NCBI RefSeq assembly: GCF_000241325.1
Contig: NZ_BAEI01000031.1
Span: 310,001 to 374,000 of the forward strand
Direction: 5' to 3'
Origin: Gordonia polyisoprenivorans NBRC 16320 = JCM 10675
GTDB taxonomy: Bacteria; Actinomycetota; Actinomycetes; Mycobacteriales; Mycobacteriaceae
DNA: 64,000 nucleotides
Shown: in pieces, positions 8,312 through 17,600 of the stretch
Layout of the letters: each line of letters starts with the position of its first letter
How positions within the stretch are numbered: the first letter of the stretch is position 1
Notes under the pieces: model-generated
What the model was told of the DNA's origin: nothing
Database searches by the model: none
What the model saw: the letters and a program-made list of their open reading frames with translations, nothing else
Made by a program: the position numbers and the translations under genes

Positions 8312-9103
8312 GTGATACTCGACAGGTTCCGGATGACCGACACCGTTGCCATCGTCACCGGCGCGGGCCGCGGACTCGGTGCGGCGATCGCCATCGGCTT
8401 CGCCGAGGCGGGGGCCGACGTGCTGATCAGCGCACGCACCGCCGAGCAGCTCGACGCCGTCGCCGACGAGGTGGCCGCGCGGGGACGGCGGGCGCACGTC
8501 GTGGCCGCCGATCTCGCCGACCCCGACACCGTCGCCGCCCTGGCGCAGGCGGCGATCGACGAGTTCGGCCGCCTCGACACCGTGGTCAACAACGTCGGCG
8601 GGGCGCTGCCACGGCCGCTGCTCGACACCAAACCCCACCACCTCACCGACGCGTTCACGTTCAACGTGACCGGCGCGCACGCGCTGGTGCGGGCGTCGGT
8701 GCCGCATCTGCTGGCCAACGCCGACGGCGGCTCGATCATCAACATCACCTCGGCGGTGGGCCGCACACCGGGGCGCGCCTATGCCGCCTACGGCACGGCG
8801 AAGGCCGCGCTGGCCCACTACACCCGGCTCGCGGCGATGGACCTCAATCCGCGCATCCGCGTCAACGGCATCGCGCCCGGGGCGATCCTCACCTCGGCCC
8901 TCGACATCGTCGCCGCCGACGAGACCATGCGCACCACCATCGAGGGTGCGACGCCCCTCCACCGACTCGGCGACCCCGCCGACGTCGCCGCGGCCGCGGT
9001 GTATCTCGCCTCGCCCGCCGGCGCGTACCTGACCGGCAAGATCATCGAGGTCGACGGCGGCATCGTCACACCCAACCTCGACCTGCCGATTCCGGATCTG
9101 TAA
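8312..9103 (+). CDS. SDR oxidoreductase, probable steroid-degradation enzyme (IpdF-like)
   Basis: The 263-aa product is a classical SDR with the cofactor motif VTGAGRGLG near residue 15, NNVGG, a catalytic serine in INITSAVG and YGTAK. The GTG start at 8312 gives [10 protein letters not shown], and the end reads [11 protein letters not shown]; both, and the length, match from memory the Rv3559c/IpdF group that acts on CoA thioesters of the sterol C/D-ring remnant. The KstR-type operator just upstream independently supports a sterol role. IpdF genes in mycobacteria are under KstR2 rather than KstR, so an exact orthologue assignment is not safe. An ATG at 8333 is the alternative start. Confidence 0.78.
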   Translation: MILDRFRMTDTVAIVTGAGRGLGAAIAIGFAEAGADVLISARTAEQLDAVADEVAARGRRAHVVAADLADPDTVAALAQAAIDEFGRLDTVVNNVGGALPRPLLDTKPHHLTDAFTFNVTGAHALVRASVPHLLANADGGSIINITSAVGRTPGRAYAAYGTAKAALAHYTRLAAMDLNPRIRVNGIAPGAILTSALDIVAADETMRTTIEGATPLHRLGDPADVAAAAVYLASPAGAYLTGKIIEVDGGIVTPNLDLPIPDL

Positions 9104-9107
9104 GGCT

Positions 9108-9677
9108 TCACGGCCGTTCGTCGCGGGCGGCCTTCTCGACGATGACGGTGATCCGACGCGCCTTCGTCTCGGGTTTGCGTGCCATGGCGATCTGGGTGAG
9201 GGCGGCCTTGCGTGCCCCCGGCGGGAACGCGTCCCAGTGGGCGCGGGCCGTCGGGTTCGCATCCAGCGCGACGGTCAGGTCGGGATGCTCGACGCCGGCC
9301 TCGGCGTCGTCGAGCAGGTTCCACAGGCCGCGTGCCTTCGCGTCGTCGATGACGGCCAGGCCGGGTGGCTGCATCCGGCCGGAGTCGATGAGCTCGGCGA
9401 CCCGTTGTTTGTTCGACGCCGCCCACGCGCTGCCGCGTCCGCGTCGGGTGAACCACATGCCACGCCGATGCGCGTCGATCGTGCGGGTGACCCCATCGAT
9501 CCACCCCCAACACAACGCCTCCCGGACAGCGTCGTCATAGTCAAGGGGCTCGTTGCCGGATTCTTTGCGCCAGAACACAAGCCACACCCCGGACGCCGAC
9601 GCGTGATGCCCGGCGAGCCACTCCCGCCACGCGTCGATGTGCTCGACGAGCAGTTCCGGGGCGTCGGGGTCGGCCAT
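9108..9677 (-). CDS. YdeI/OmpD-associated family protein
   Basis: The 189-aa product matches the YdeI family through ASGVWLVFWRKESG, ALCWGWIDGVTR and WFTRRGRGSAWAASNKQRV, followed by a C-terminal helical part (WDAFPPGARKAALTQIAMARKPETKARRI). Members are small cytoplasmic proteins linked in some bacteria to envelope stress or bacteriocin resistance, with no established biochemical activity. It converges with the SDR gene, five bases between stops, and is divergent from the next gene across 44 bases. Confidence 0.8.
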   Translation of the reverse strand: MADPDAPELLVEHIDAWREWLAGHHASASGVWLVFWRKESGNEPLDYDDAVREALCWGWIDGVTRTIDAHRRGMWFTRRGRGSAWAASNKQRVAELIDSGRMQPPGLAVIDDAKARGLWNLLDDAEAGVEHPDLTVALDANPTARAHWDAFPPGARKAALTQIAMARKPETKARRITVIVEKAARDERP

Positions 9678-9721
9678 CCACTCACCCTATCCACGGTGCG
9701 ATCGCCCGGTAAGGTTGTGAC

Positions 9722-10396
9722 GTGGACCAATTCCTCCACTTCGCGGGCGACTACTGGTGGCTGATCTTCCCGGTCGGCGGCATCGTCGGCGGCTGGGCCA
9801 ACCACGTTGCCCGATACAACGAGAAGCGCCGACGCGACAAGATCGAACTCGCACGCATCAAGGCGACCGCCAAGGCCGAGGAATTGCGCAGCACCCGTGC
9901 CGACAAAGCCCAGGTGACCAAGGTTCTCAAACGGCACGACGAGATCAACGAGAAATGGTTCGCCTACGAACTCGACCTCGCGACGCTCATCGAATTCCCG
10001 ATGCTCATCGACATGCGTGAACCGCTCACCCTGGCCTTTCATCAGGCCAAGGTGCGCGCCGACGACATGCGACCCGCGCCCGGTGAAACCCTCGATCCGG
10101 AGACCTTCGCCGAGTACCGCGACGCCGTCGGTGTCTATGCCGCGTCATTCGACGCCGCCGAGCGTGAGGCGCGACGCCGCAAACAATCGGACTTCTCGCC
10201 CATCGAGCGCGAATCCCTGGACCGCGCACGCAAACTCATCTCCGTCGCCGCCGACGCCGCAGCCACGCCGGCCGAGCGGCAGGCCGCCTACCGCAAGGCT
10301 CGGGCCGAGCTCGACGGACTCATCGACGTGCCGACGCCCGCCGCCGAACAACTCGAACGCGGCATTGCCGGCGAATTGGAGCGCGGCCAATCCTGA
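9722..10396 (+). CDS. Membrane-anchored charged protein, unknown function
   Basis: The 224-aa product has one N-terminal transmembrane helix (about residues 10-27, YWWLIFPVGGIVGGW) followed by a highly charged, mostly helical cytoplasmic part with a likely coiled coil at residues 32-75 (RRDKIELARIKATAKAEELR). I do not recognise a characterised family. A TAAGGT hexamer at 9710-9715 lies six bases ahead of the GTG, suggesting a leaderless transcript. A strong hairpin begins at the stop codon. Confidence 0.65.
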   Translation: MDQFLHFAGDYWWLIFPVGGIVGGWANHVARYNEKRRRDKIELARIKATAKAEELRSTRADKAQVTKVLKRHDEINEKWFAYELDLATLIEFPMLIDMREPLTLAFHQAKVRADDMRPAPGETLDPETFAEYRDAVGVYAASFDAAEREARRRKQSDFSPIERESLDRARKLISVAADAAATPAERQAAYRKARAELDGLIDVPTPAAEQLERGIAGELERGQS

Positions 10397-10432
10397 CCGG
10401 CCGCGGGGCCCGGATGGGCCCCGCAGCCGGTC
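10395..10432. terminator. Bidirectional G+C-rich hairpin
   Basis: GCGGGGCCC (10403-10411) pairs perfectly with GGGCCCCGC (10416-10424) around GGAT, extended outward by GACCGG with CCGGTC. It starts in the stop codon of the upstream gene and ends before the stop of the convergent lipoprotein gene, so it suits both. There is no U tract, as is common in actinobacteria. Confidence 0.75.
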
Positions 10433-10434
10433 GG

Positions 10435-10887
10435 TCACGAGGTCGGCTGGGTACGCCGGGTCGGTTCCAGTGACTTGCACGCGGCCAGCGCCTTGGTCCA
10501 GGTGGCCTGATCGACCCCCGGGGGCGCCGTCATGGTGTGCTGACGGGCCGGGGGAGTACCGCCCGAACCGCCCTCGGGTGCCTGGCCGGGCGCACCCGAC
10601 GGCGCTCCGGCCGGTGCCCCCGACGGCGGGGTCCCGTCCTCGGATCGTCGCCGCATCCCGTTGCGCGCGGGCATGGTGACGCCGTTGTTGGCCATGCACT
10701 TGTCGAATGCCGCCATCTCGGTGGCCCGGGTCGAGCCCGCGGTGGTGGAGGTCGACGACGACGCCGACGAGGACGTGGCGGCGGCGTTGGTCGGTGTGGA
10801 CGAGCTGTCGGTCGACGAACAGCCCGTCAACACCGCGGCGAGCACCGCAGCCCCACCCACGCCCATGGTCACCAGACGAATCTTCAT
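10435..10887 (-). CDS. Small secreted lipoprotein
   Basis: The 150-aa product has a lipoprotein signal peptide ending in the lipobox LTGC, with lipidated Cys at 23. A Ser/Thr-rich linker follows, then a domain with FDKCMANNGV, a Gly/Pro/Ala-rich spacer with repeated SGAPAGAPSGAPG, and ALAACKSLEP. The two remaining cysteines may form a disulfide. Proteins of this layout occur beside ABC exporters in actinobacteria, and this one lies 134 bases downstream of an ABC exporter pair on the same strand. Function unknown. Confidence 0.7.
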   Translation of the reverse strand: MKIRLVTMGVGGAAVLAAVLTGCSSTDSSSTPTNAAATSSSASSSTSTTAGSTRATEMAAFDKCMANNGVTMPARNGMRRRSEDGTPPSGAPAGAPSGAPGQAPEGGSGGTPPARQHTMTAPPGVDQATWTKALAACKSLEPTRRTQPTS

Positions 10888-10997
10888 GAAAACCCCATCT
10901 CGGTCTTTCGGATCGCCGCATCCGTTGCGGCGGTGATGATCCTGTGTACCGGGGCTTCTTGGTAGTCGGCTGTAGAGGCGCTAGCAGTCTTCTGGCC

Positions 10998-11027
10998 GGG
11001 GCTCGATCAGTCGGGGCTCGGTCAGTC
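10998..11027. repeat. 15-bp tandem duplication spanning a stop codon
   Basis: Two adjacent 15-base units (10998-11012 and 11013-11027) differ at one base. The right unit contains the stop codon of the ABC exporter subunit read on the minus strand, and since 15 is a multiple of three, the copy places a second in-frame TGA just downstream. Confidence 0.9.
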
Positions 11028-12962
11028 GGTGTCCAGCGCGCCCGCGAACTGGCTGCGGTAGAGGCGACAGTAGGCGCCCTGGGCGGCCAGCAGCTCGTCG
11101 TGATTACCCTGTTCGACGATGTGCCCGTCCTCCATGACGATGATGGTGTCGGCGTCGCGGATCGTCGAAAGGCGATGGGCGATCACAAAACTCGTGCGAT
11201 CGGCCCGCAGGTTGGCCATGGCCTGCTGGATCAGCAGCTCGGTGCGGGTGTCCACCGAGCTCGTCGCCTCGTCGAGGATCAGGATCGTCGGCCGGGCGAG
11301 GAAGGCACGGGCGATCGTGATGAGCTGTCGCTCACCGGCACTCACGCCACCACCCTCGTCGTCGAGGACGGTGTCGTAGCCGTCGGGCAGGATGCGGACG
11401 AAGTGGTCGACGTGGCTGGTCATCGCCGCGGCCATGACCTCCTCGCGGCTGGCGGTCGGGTCGCCGTAGGCGATGTTGTCGTAGATCGTCCCGCCGAAGA
11501 GCCACGAATCCTGTAGCACCATCCCGGTTCGCTCACGCAGGTCGTCGCGCGTCATCGCGCGGGTCTCCACACCGTCGAGCCGGATCTGCCCGGAGTCGAC
11601 GTCATAGAACCGCATGATCAGATTCACCAGCGTCGTCTTGCCCGCGCCGGTGGGCCCGACGATCGCGACCATGTGCCCCGGGCTCGCCACCAGTGACAGG
11701 TCCTCGATCAGGGGCTTGTCCGGCAGATAGCGGAACGCGACGTCGTCGAACTCGATGCGGCCCTTGTCCTCCGACGGGCTCAGCGGCTGCGCCGGATCGG
11801 GGGTCTGCTCCTGCGCGTCGAGGATCTCGAAGATCCGCTCGGCCGAGGCGACGCTGCTCTGCATCAGGTTGATCATCGAGCCGATCTGGGTGAGCGGCTG
11901 GGTGAACTGTCGCGAGTACTGGATGAACGCCTGCACCTCACCGAGACTCAGTGATCCCGACGCCACCCGCAGGCCGCCGACCACGGCGACGGCCACGTAG
12001 TTGAGGTTGCCCAGGAACATGATGGTCGGCATGACCATGCCCGAGATGAACTGCGCACGCCAACTCGACTGGTAGAGCTTCTCGTTGCGCTCGTCGAAGG
12101 TCTGCTCGATCTCGCGCTGCCGACCGAACACCTTGACCAATTCGTGCCCGGTGAACGCCTCCTCGATCTGGGAGTTGAGCTTTCCCGTCGACGACCACTG
12201 GGAGATGAAGTGCGGCTTGGACCTTCGGGCGATGATCGTGGTCGCGGCCACCGCCAGCGGGACCGTCACCACCGCGATCAGCGCCAGCAGCGGCGAGATC
12301 CAGATCATCACCACCAACAGTGCGATGACCGTCAGCACCGAGTTCACGAACTGGGAAATTGTCTGCTGCAAGCCCTGTGACAGGTTGTCGAGGTCGTTGG
12401 TCACCCGGCTCAGCAGGTCACCGCGCGGGGTGGTGTCGTAATAGCGCAGCGGAAGCCGATGCACCTTCTGCTCGATCTCGGCGCGCAACTCACGCACCGT
12501 GTTGACCACGATGACGTTGAGAATCCGGAATGCCAACCACGACAACAGGGATGACGCCACGTAGCAGATCAGCACGATCAGCAGCGTCCAGGCGACGGTT
12601 GTGAAGTCGATCCCGACACCCGGGGTCAGATTCATCGCCGACACCATGTCGGCGAAGGTGCCCTGCCCGCGCGCACGCAACCCCTCGACGGCCTGCTCCT
12701 TGGTGATGCCCGACGGCAACGCCTTGCCGATCGCACCGTCGAAGATGAGATCGGTGGCGTGGCCCAGAATGCGTGGTGCCGCCGCGAGGAGGATGACCGA
12801 CCCGACGATGGCGGTCAGCACCGTCGCCATGCGCCACCGATAGGCCATCAGCAGGCGCACAAGACGTTTCATCGACGGACCGAACGACTTGGGCTTCTCC
12901 AGGACGGGGCCGGCGGCCATCGGGCCGCGGCCGGGACCCGGGCCGCCTGCGGGGCGGGTCAT
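11022..12962 (-). CDS. ABC exporter subunit B (permease fused to ATPase)
   Basis: The 646-aa product has a six-helix exporter domain (about residues 40-350) and an ATPase domain with Walker A VGPTGAGKTT, Walker B ILILDEATSS with the catalytic Glu, and switch VIAHRLST. Its signature motif is degenerate, VSAGE instead of LSGGQ. This is the expected partner of the upstream subunit, whose Walker B lacks the Glu, as in heterodimeric exporters such as TM287/288. The ATG at 12962 overlaps the upstream stop (ATGA). Substrate unknown; drug or lipid efflux is likely, and mycobacterial Rv1272c-Rv1273c has similar organisation. Confidence 0.9.
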   Translation of the reverse strand: MTRPAGGPGPGRGPMAAGPVLEKPKSFGPSMKRLVRLLMAYRWRMATVLTAIVGSVILLAAAPRILGHATDLIFDGAIGKALPSGITKEQAVEGLRARGQGTFADMVSAMNLTPGVGIDFTTVAWTLLIVLICYVASSLLSWLAFRILNVIVVNTVRELRAEIEQKVHRLPLRYYDTTPRGDLLSRVTNDLDNLSQGLQQTISQFVNSVLTVIALLVVMIWISPLLALIAVVTVPLAVAATTIIARRSKPHFISQWSSTGKLNSQIEEAFTGHELVKVFGRQREIEQTFDERNEKLYQSSWRAQFISGMVMPTIMFLGNLNYVAVAVVGGLRVASGSLSLGEVQAFIQYSRQFTQPLTQIGSMINLMQSSVASAERIFEILDAQEQTPDPAQPLSPSEDKGRIEFDDVAFRYLPDKPLIEDLSLVASPGHMVAIVGPTGAGKTTLVNLIMRFYDVDSGQIRLDGVETRAMTRDDLRERTGMVLQDSWLFGGTIYDNIAYGDPTASREEVMAAAMTSHVDHFVRILPDGYDTVLDDEGGGVSAGERQLITIARAFLARPTILILDEATSSVDTRTELLIQQAMANLRADRTSFVIAHRLSTIRDADTIIVMEDGHIVEQGNHDELLAAQGAYCRLYRSQFAGALDTD

Positions 12963-14692
12963 GCGGGTTCTCCGATCGACAGCTGCGAACGCGCGATCTC
13001 GGCGTAGGTCTCGCAGGAGGTGAGCAATTCGTCGTGGGTACCGAGACCGACGACGTGGCCGCGGTCGAGGACGACGATCTGATCGGCGTCGACGATGGTC
13101 GAGATGCGTTGGGCCACGATGATCACCGCGGCATCGGCGGTGGCGGGCCGAAGGGCGGCACGCAGTTTCGCGTCGGTGGTCAGGTCGAGCGCGGAGAACG
13201 AGTCGTCGAACAGATAGACCGACGGCCGCCGGACCAATGCCCGCGCGATCGCCAGACGCTGGCGCTGTCCGCCCGAGACGGTGGTGCCGCCCTGCGCGAT
13301 CGGGGTGTCGAGTTGCTGGGGCATCGCGGAGACGAAATCGGTTGCCTGCGCGATCTCCAGTGCCGCCCACACCTCCTCGTCGGTGGCGTCGGGTTTGCCG
13401 TGCCGGACATTGGTGGCCACCGTCCCGGAGAACAGGTAGGGCCGTTGCGGGACGAGTCCGATCACCGACCGCAACTCGTCGGGATCGAGTTCGCGGACGT
13501 CGGTGCCGCCGACGCGAACCGCGCCCGCGGTGACGTCGATGAGTCGTGGGACCAGGCCGAGCAGCGTGGTCTTGCCCGAGCCGGTGGACCCGACGACGGC
13601 GGTGGTGGTCCCCGGACGCACGTCGAAGGTGATGTCGGACAACACGTTCTCGTCGGCTCCCGGATACCGGAACTGCGCGGCGTCGAACTCGACGGAGGCG
13701 GGATCGCCGGTGAAACCGGCAGGGGTACTCGACGGCACGACCGACGTCTCGGTGTCGAGGACCTCGCAGATGCGCTCGGCGCACACCGCGGCGCGCGGCG
13801 CCATCATCGCCAGGAACGACGCCATCATCACCGACATCATGATCTGCATGACGTAGCTCATCATCGCCGTCAGTGCCCCGATCTGGGCGCTGCCGTCGGA
13901 GACCGCGTGACCGCCGAACCAGATGATCGCGACAATCGTCACATTGGTGATCACGGTGACCGATGGGAACATCAGGGCCATCATCCGGCCCACGCGCAGC
14001 GAGGCGTCGCTCAACTGGTCGTTGGCGACGGAGAACCGTTGCATCTCATGGCGTTCGCGCACGAACGCCCGCACCACGCGGATACCGGTGATCTGCTCAC
14101 GCATGATGCGGTTGATGGCGTCGAGGCGCTCCTGCATGGCGCGGAAGCCGGGGATCATCCGGGCGATGATGAAGCCCATCGTGATGCCGAGGATCGGTAC
14201 GGCGATCAGCAGCACCCACGACAATCCCGGCGCCACATGGACGCCCATGACGATGCCGCCGATACACATGATCGGTGCCATCACCAGGATGGCGGTGCTC
14301 ATGACGAGCAGGAGTTGCACCTGCTGCACGTCGTTGGTGGTGCGGGTGATCAGCGACGGTGCGCCGAAGGTGCCGACCTCGCGCGCGGAGAACGAGTTGA
14401 CGCGGTGCAGGAGATCGTGGCGGATGTCGCGGCCGGCACCGAGCGCGGCCCGTGCACCGAAGTACTGGGCGATCAGCGTGCACACGATCTGGACGAAGGT
14501 CACCGCCAGCATCCACGCGCCGATCCGCAGGATGTAGCCGGTGTCGCCCTTGGCGACGCCCTTGTCGATGATGTCGGCGTTGAGCGTCGGCAGATACAGC
14601 ATGGCCACCGTCGCCACGAGTTGCAGCAGGATCACCGCGGTGATGTGCGCGGGGTAGCGGGACAGGTAGGTCCGGATCAGACGGGTCAGCAT
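12959..14692 (-). CDS. ABC exporter subunit A (permease fused to ATPase)
   Basis: The 577-aa product has six predicted membrane helices (residues 15-310) and an ATPase with Walker A VGSTGSGKTT and an intact signature VSGGQRQRLAIARA. Its Walker B reads VYLFDDSFSALD, Asp replacing the catalytic Glu, and the switch histidine is Gln (IVAQRIS). So its own ATP site is degenerate while it supplies a good signature to the partner's site. I chose the ATG at 14692 (MLTRLIRTYLSRYP) because the membrane domain begins there; an upstream in-frame extension is basic and unlike the family. Confidence 0.9.
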   Translation of the reverse strand: MLTRLIRTYLSRYPAHITAVILLQLVATVAMLYLPTLNADIIDKGVAKGDTGYILRIGAWMLAVTFVQIVCTLIAQYFGARAALGAGRDIRHDLLHRVNSFSAREVGTFGAPSLITRTTNDVQQVQLLLVMSTAILVMAPIMCIGGIVMGVHVAPGLSWVLLIAVPILGITMGFIIARMIPGFRAMQERLDAINRIMREQITGIRVVRAFVRERHEMQRFSVANDQLSDASLRVGRMMALMFPSVTVITNVTIVAIIWFGGHAVSDGSAQIGALTAMMSYVMQIMMSVMMASFLAMMAPRAAVCAERICEVLDTETSVVPSSTPAGFTGDPASVEFDAAQFRYPGADENVLSDITFDVRPGTTTAVVGSTGSGKTTLLGLVPRLIDVTAGAVRVGGTDVRELDPDELRSVIGLVPQRPYLFSGTVATNVRHGKPDATDEEVWAALEIAQATDFVSAMPQQLDTPIAQGGTTVSGGQRQRLAIARALVRRPSVYLFDDSFSALDLTTDAKLRAALRPATADAAVIIVAQRISTIVDADQIVVLDRGHVVGLGTHDELLTSCETYAEIARSQLSIGEPA

Positions 14693-14810
14693 GGGGCGAT
14701 CACCTGATTGACGGTAGCAACGGGACGTTCTCTCGGCGAACGGTTTGCCGGCGGCCGCACATCGGATCACAGGGTGACCGGATGCGCCGAGGGTGTGGAT
14801 CGGCCGCTGT

Positions 14811-15563
14811 TCACGCCAGCAGCGGCGCCAGTCGCGTGGCGTACTCGGTCATCGCCGGCACCTGCCGCGTCATGATCTCGGCTTGGTCGGCGCGACCCGA
14901 GAGTGCCAACGCGGCGACAAGTGTTCCGCCCGGCGATCGGACGCCGACCGCGATGCACGCGCGGTCGGGATCGAGTTCGCCGACCTGCAGCGCGAAGCCG
15001 TCCCGGGCCACGGCTACCAACTGGTCGGCCAACGCGTCGCGGGTGGTCGGCGTACGGGAGGTGATCGCGGTGAGCGGGAAGGTGACCACGTCGTTCACGT
15101 CGGCCTTCTCGCCGAGCAGCAGTTTTCCGATGGCGCTGGCATGTAGATAGGTGTTGAGTGTCCGCTCGTTGGCCGCCGGCGGGAACTCGGTGTCGAGGTC
15201 GGCCGCCCGCACCGAGGTGTTGGTGAAGTAGTAGAGATGCGCGCCGAACCGGATGGACAACCGGAATTCGGCGAGCACTTCCCGCGCCGCGGTACAGACG
15301 CGCGGGATCAGGGTGGCGTCCACCAGCGCGCCGGTGCGCGGGCCGAGCGCAAATCCGGACAGATCCGGCATTCGCACCACAAACCCTTCTGCGACGAGCA
15401 GATTCAACAGCCGGTAGATCGTCGCCGACGGAATGTCCAGGCGATCGGACAGGTCCTTGGCGGTCACGCCGACGCCGGATCGCGCCACCTCCTCGAGGAC
15501 GCGGAGCGCGCTCTGCACCGCTTTCGGCTGACGACCGGACAGGCTCGTCCCGCCTGGGCTCAT
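14811..15563 (-). CDS. IclR-family transcriptional regulator
   Basis: The 250-aa product has an N-terminal winged helix (VQSALRVLEEVARSG then LSDRLDIPSATIYRLLNLLVAEGFV) and a C-terminal IclR effector domain with TYLHASAIGKLLLGE, GFALQVGELDPDRACIAVGV and ALALSGRADQ. The start overlaps the stop of the upstream permease gene (ATGA), so the two are coupled. Repressor or activator of the neighbouring amine permease and oxidase genes is inferred; repeated motifs in the divergent 0.6-kb gap are candidate operators. Confidence 0.88.
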   Translation of the reverse strand: MSPGGTSLSGRQPKAVQSALRVLEEVARSGVGVTAKDLSDRLDIPSATIYRLLNLLVAEGFVVRMPDLSGFALGPRTGALVDATLIPRVCTAAREVLAEFRLSIRFGAHLYYFTNTSVRAADLDTEFPPAANERTLNTYLHASAIGKLLLGEKADVNDVVTFPLTAITSRTPTTRDALADQLVAVARDGFALQVGELDPDRACIAVGVRSPGGTLVAALALSGRADQAEIMTRQVPAMTEYATRLAPLLA

Positions 15564-16999
15564 CGCAGAACCTGCCACGGGTCGTAGTCGTTGAGGACCT
15601 GATCGGCGGTGGTCTCGTCGAATACCCCGACCTGTTCGGGCAGCCTCGGCTCGATGCGGCGTCGAATGAGAAAGACCGCCATACCGGCTGCCACCAGCAC
15701 CGCGTAGGTGATCGTCGCGATCCACACCGGGGCGTCGATGGTCAGCGCCGCCCACACGATGATCCCGACAAAGGCTGCGGCAGTACCGATCCCGATGATC
15801 GTGGGCAGTCGTCCCGGCTCGCCGATGCGGCGCAGGAACACCGGCGCCCCGACGCACACGAGAAGATAGGCGCAGATGTAGCCGTGCGCCGACACCGCGA
15901 GCAATCCGATCAGCGTCGACCGCGCGGAGCCGACGACGAGCAGATACACCACCGGGACCACCGTGATCACCGGTACCGATGCCAGCAGTGCGACGGACGG
16001 GGTCCGAAAACGCTTGTGCGTCTTGCCCAATGCCGGTGGGAGCACGCCTTCACGGCCCATCGCGAACAACGTGCGCGACAGTGCCGTGCATGATCCGATC
16101 ACGCAGGCGAACCAGGAAGCGGTGATACCGAGTTCCAGCACCACCGACAACACCGTCGATCCCGGGCCGTCGGATCCGGGCAGACTCAGCACGATCGGTG
16201 CGGCGTTGCCGCCGGCCACCTGATGGCCCGATTGGGTGACGGCAGCGAAGACGTAGAGCACGCCCAAGGCCAGCGGTGACCAGCGCACGGCGCGGGTGAC
16301 GGTCTCGAACGGCCGCTTGGCCTCCCGTGCCACCGTCGTCGCGCTCTCGAATCCGACGAATGCCGTGGTGGCCAACAGAAGTGCGAAGCCGGGTGCGTCG
16401 TGCACATCCGACGACGCCGTCGGGGTCGATCCGCCGCGCACCGCGAGGACCGTCAGGACCACCGCGGCGGCGACGACCGCGAACATCTCGATCGCCAGGG
16501 AGATCCGTGCGGACAGCTTGATGCCGCGGATCATCAGTGCGAGTGCCACGGCGCCGACCGCCAACGTGAGGAGGGCGACGATCAGCGGACTGTCGCGCAC
16601 GCCCACCCGGTTCAGGAGCGCGGCCAGGTAAGCGCCCGCCCCCAAGGTGCTGGCCATCGCGGCGCCGGCGTAACCGATCATCACCGACCAGCCGGCAAAC
16701 ACCCCTGCGCCGGCGCCGAGGCCCTTGACCGTGTAGCTGTAGATGCCGCTGACCGCGACCATGCGCGTGGAGAACTGGGTGATGCAGTAGCCCACCGCGA
16801 GAAACAAGAAGGTGGTCGCGACGAACACCGGCACCGTCGCGTGGCCCGCGGCGGGGAGGATGAGTACCGGGACGGTGACCATGACGGCCGACGGGGCCAC
16901 CGCGGCCACCGACTGACCGAGGACCTCGACGAACGACAGTCGGCCTCGCGGTAGACCGGCGACCGGTGACCGACGCCGAATGCCCTCGTGGTTGTCCAT
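15560..16999 (-). CDS. APC-superfamily amino acid/amine permease (first)
   Basis: The 479-aa product has about 12 hydrophobic segments and the APC pattern near the N-terminus (VLGQSVAAVAPSAVMVTVPVLI) and FVGFESATTVAREAKRP in the middle. The last 40 residues form a charged cytoplasmic tail. I chose the ATG at 16999, preceded by AGGTGAGG. Translationally coupled to the IclR gene and divergent from a second permease and an amine oxidase; uptake of an amine is inferred from context, not from the sequence. Confidence 0.85.
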   Translation of the reverse strand: MDNHEGIRRRSPVAGLPRGRLSFVEVLGQSVAAVAPSAVMVTVPVLILPAAGHATVPVFVATTFLFLAVGYCITQFSTRMVAVSGIYSYTVKGLGAGAGVFAGWSVMIGYAGAAMASTLGAGAYLAALLNRVGVRDSPLIVALLTLAVGAVALALMIRGIKLSARISLAIEMFAVVAAAVVLTVLAVRGGSTPTASSDVHDAPGFALLLATTAFVGFESATTVAREAKRPFETVTRAVRWSPLALGVLYVFAAVTQSGHQVAGGNAAPIVLSLPGSDGPGSTVLSVVLELGITASWFACVIGSCTALSRTLFAMGREGVLPPALGKTHKRFRTPSVALLASVPVITVVPVVYLLVVGSARSTLIGLLAVSAHGYICAYLLVCVGAPVFLRRIGEPGRLPTIIGIGTAAAFVGIIVWAALTIDAPVWIATITYAVLVAAGMAVFLIRRRIEPRLPEQVGVFDETTADQVLNDYDPWQVLR

Positions 17000-17600
17000 C
17001 GCCTCACCTGCTTCCGCGCGACCCCGCACCACAACGCAACGTAGCCCATCGGGCGCGTCGGCTCATCATTTCGACGATGAATTCTCGTCGGAGTTCAAAT
17101 GGGAACCATCCTGTTCGGTGATTCTCATTTGACGGGATTTCGTCTGTTCGGGCTGCGCGATCCATGTGTACTCGCCGTTGCACGACGCCGATGCCAACGC
17201 GCTCAAATGAGAATTCGGGCCCTGGAAATACCCATTCAGAATCCATGGTGACACAGGTCATATCGCGGGCGTAGGGTCAGCTCGTGAGTCACTCGATACC
17301 GACTCTGTGGTGCGAAGACCGGTGTGGACCCGCCGGATGCACAGAGCCTGTCGTCGAGCGAGATCGCCTCCCGGACATGTCGCACTGACCGATTGACGGC
17401 ACTCTCGACAATCGACTCACCGGCGTGAATTTCTCGCGTGAATTCACTGTTGCGCGAAATGAGAATGGTTCACGCATGCTTTCTCATTGGTGATCGCGCA
17501 ATTCTTACCGATGGGCAACACCACGGCAAGCGGATGCGACCACGATGATCTCCGGCAATAACAATCGATTCTCTTCTGTAGCGAAGGACGACGTACAGAC
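17000..17600. promoter_or_regulatory. Divergent regulatory region with repeated TCAAATGAGAA-like motifs
   Basis: This 600-base gap is more A+T-rich than its surroundings and contains no convincing gene. TCAAATGAGAA occurs exactly at 17203-17213 and, inverted, at 17122-17132. A one-mismatch copy (TCAAATGGGAA) lies at 17095-17105. Weaker copies lie at 17455-17465 and, inverted, at 17480-17490, about 110-145 bases before the second permease start. The first three cluster near the IclR-side operon and the last two near the divergent operon. Binding by the IclR protein is inferred. Confidence 0.55.

Noticed and set aside
12963..13784. N-terminal extension of ABC subunit B into subunit A's coding region
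   Set aside because: The extra frame is arginine-rich shadow sequence; the ATG at 12962 overlaps the upstream stop in a normal coupled arrangement.
13034..14707. A 557-codon plus-strand protein opposite the ABC exporter
   Set aside because: Composition is dominated by Arg, Gly, Asp and His from antisense reading of G+C-rich codons, with no domain. The minus strand holds a full ABC subunit.
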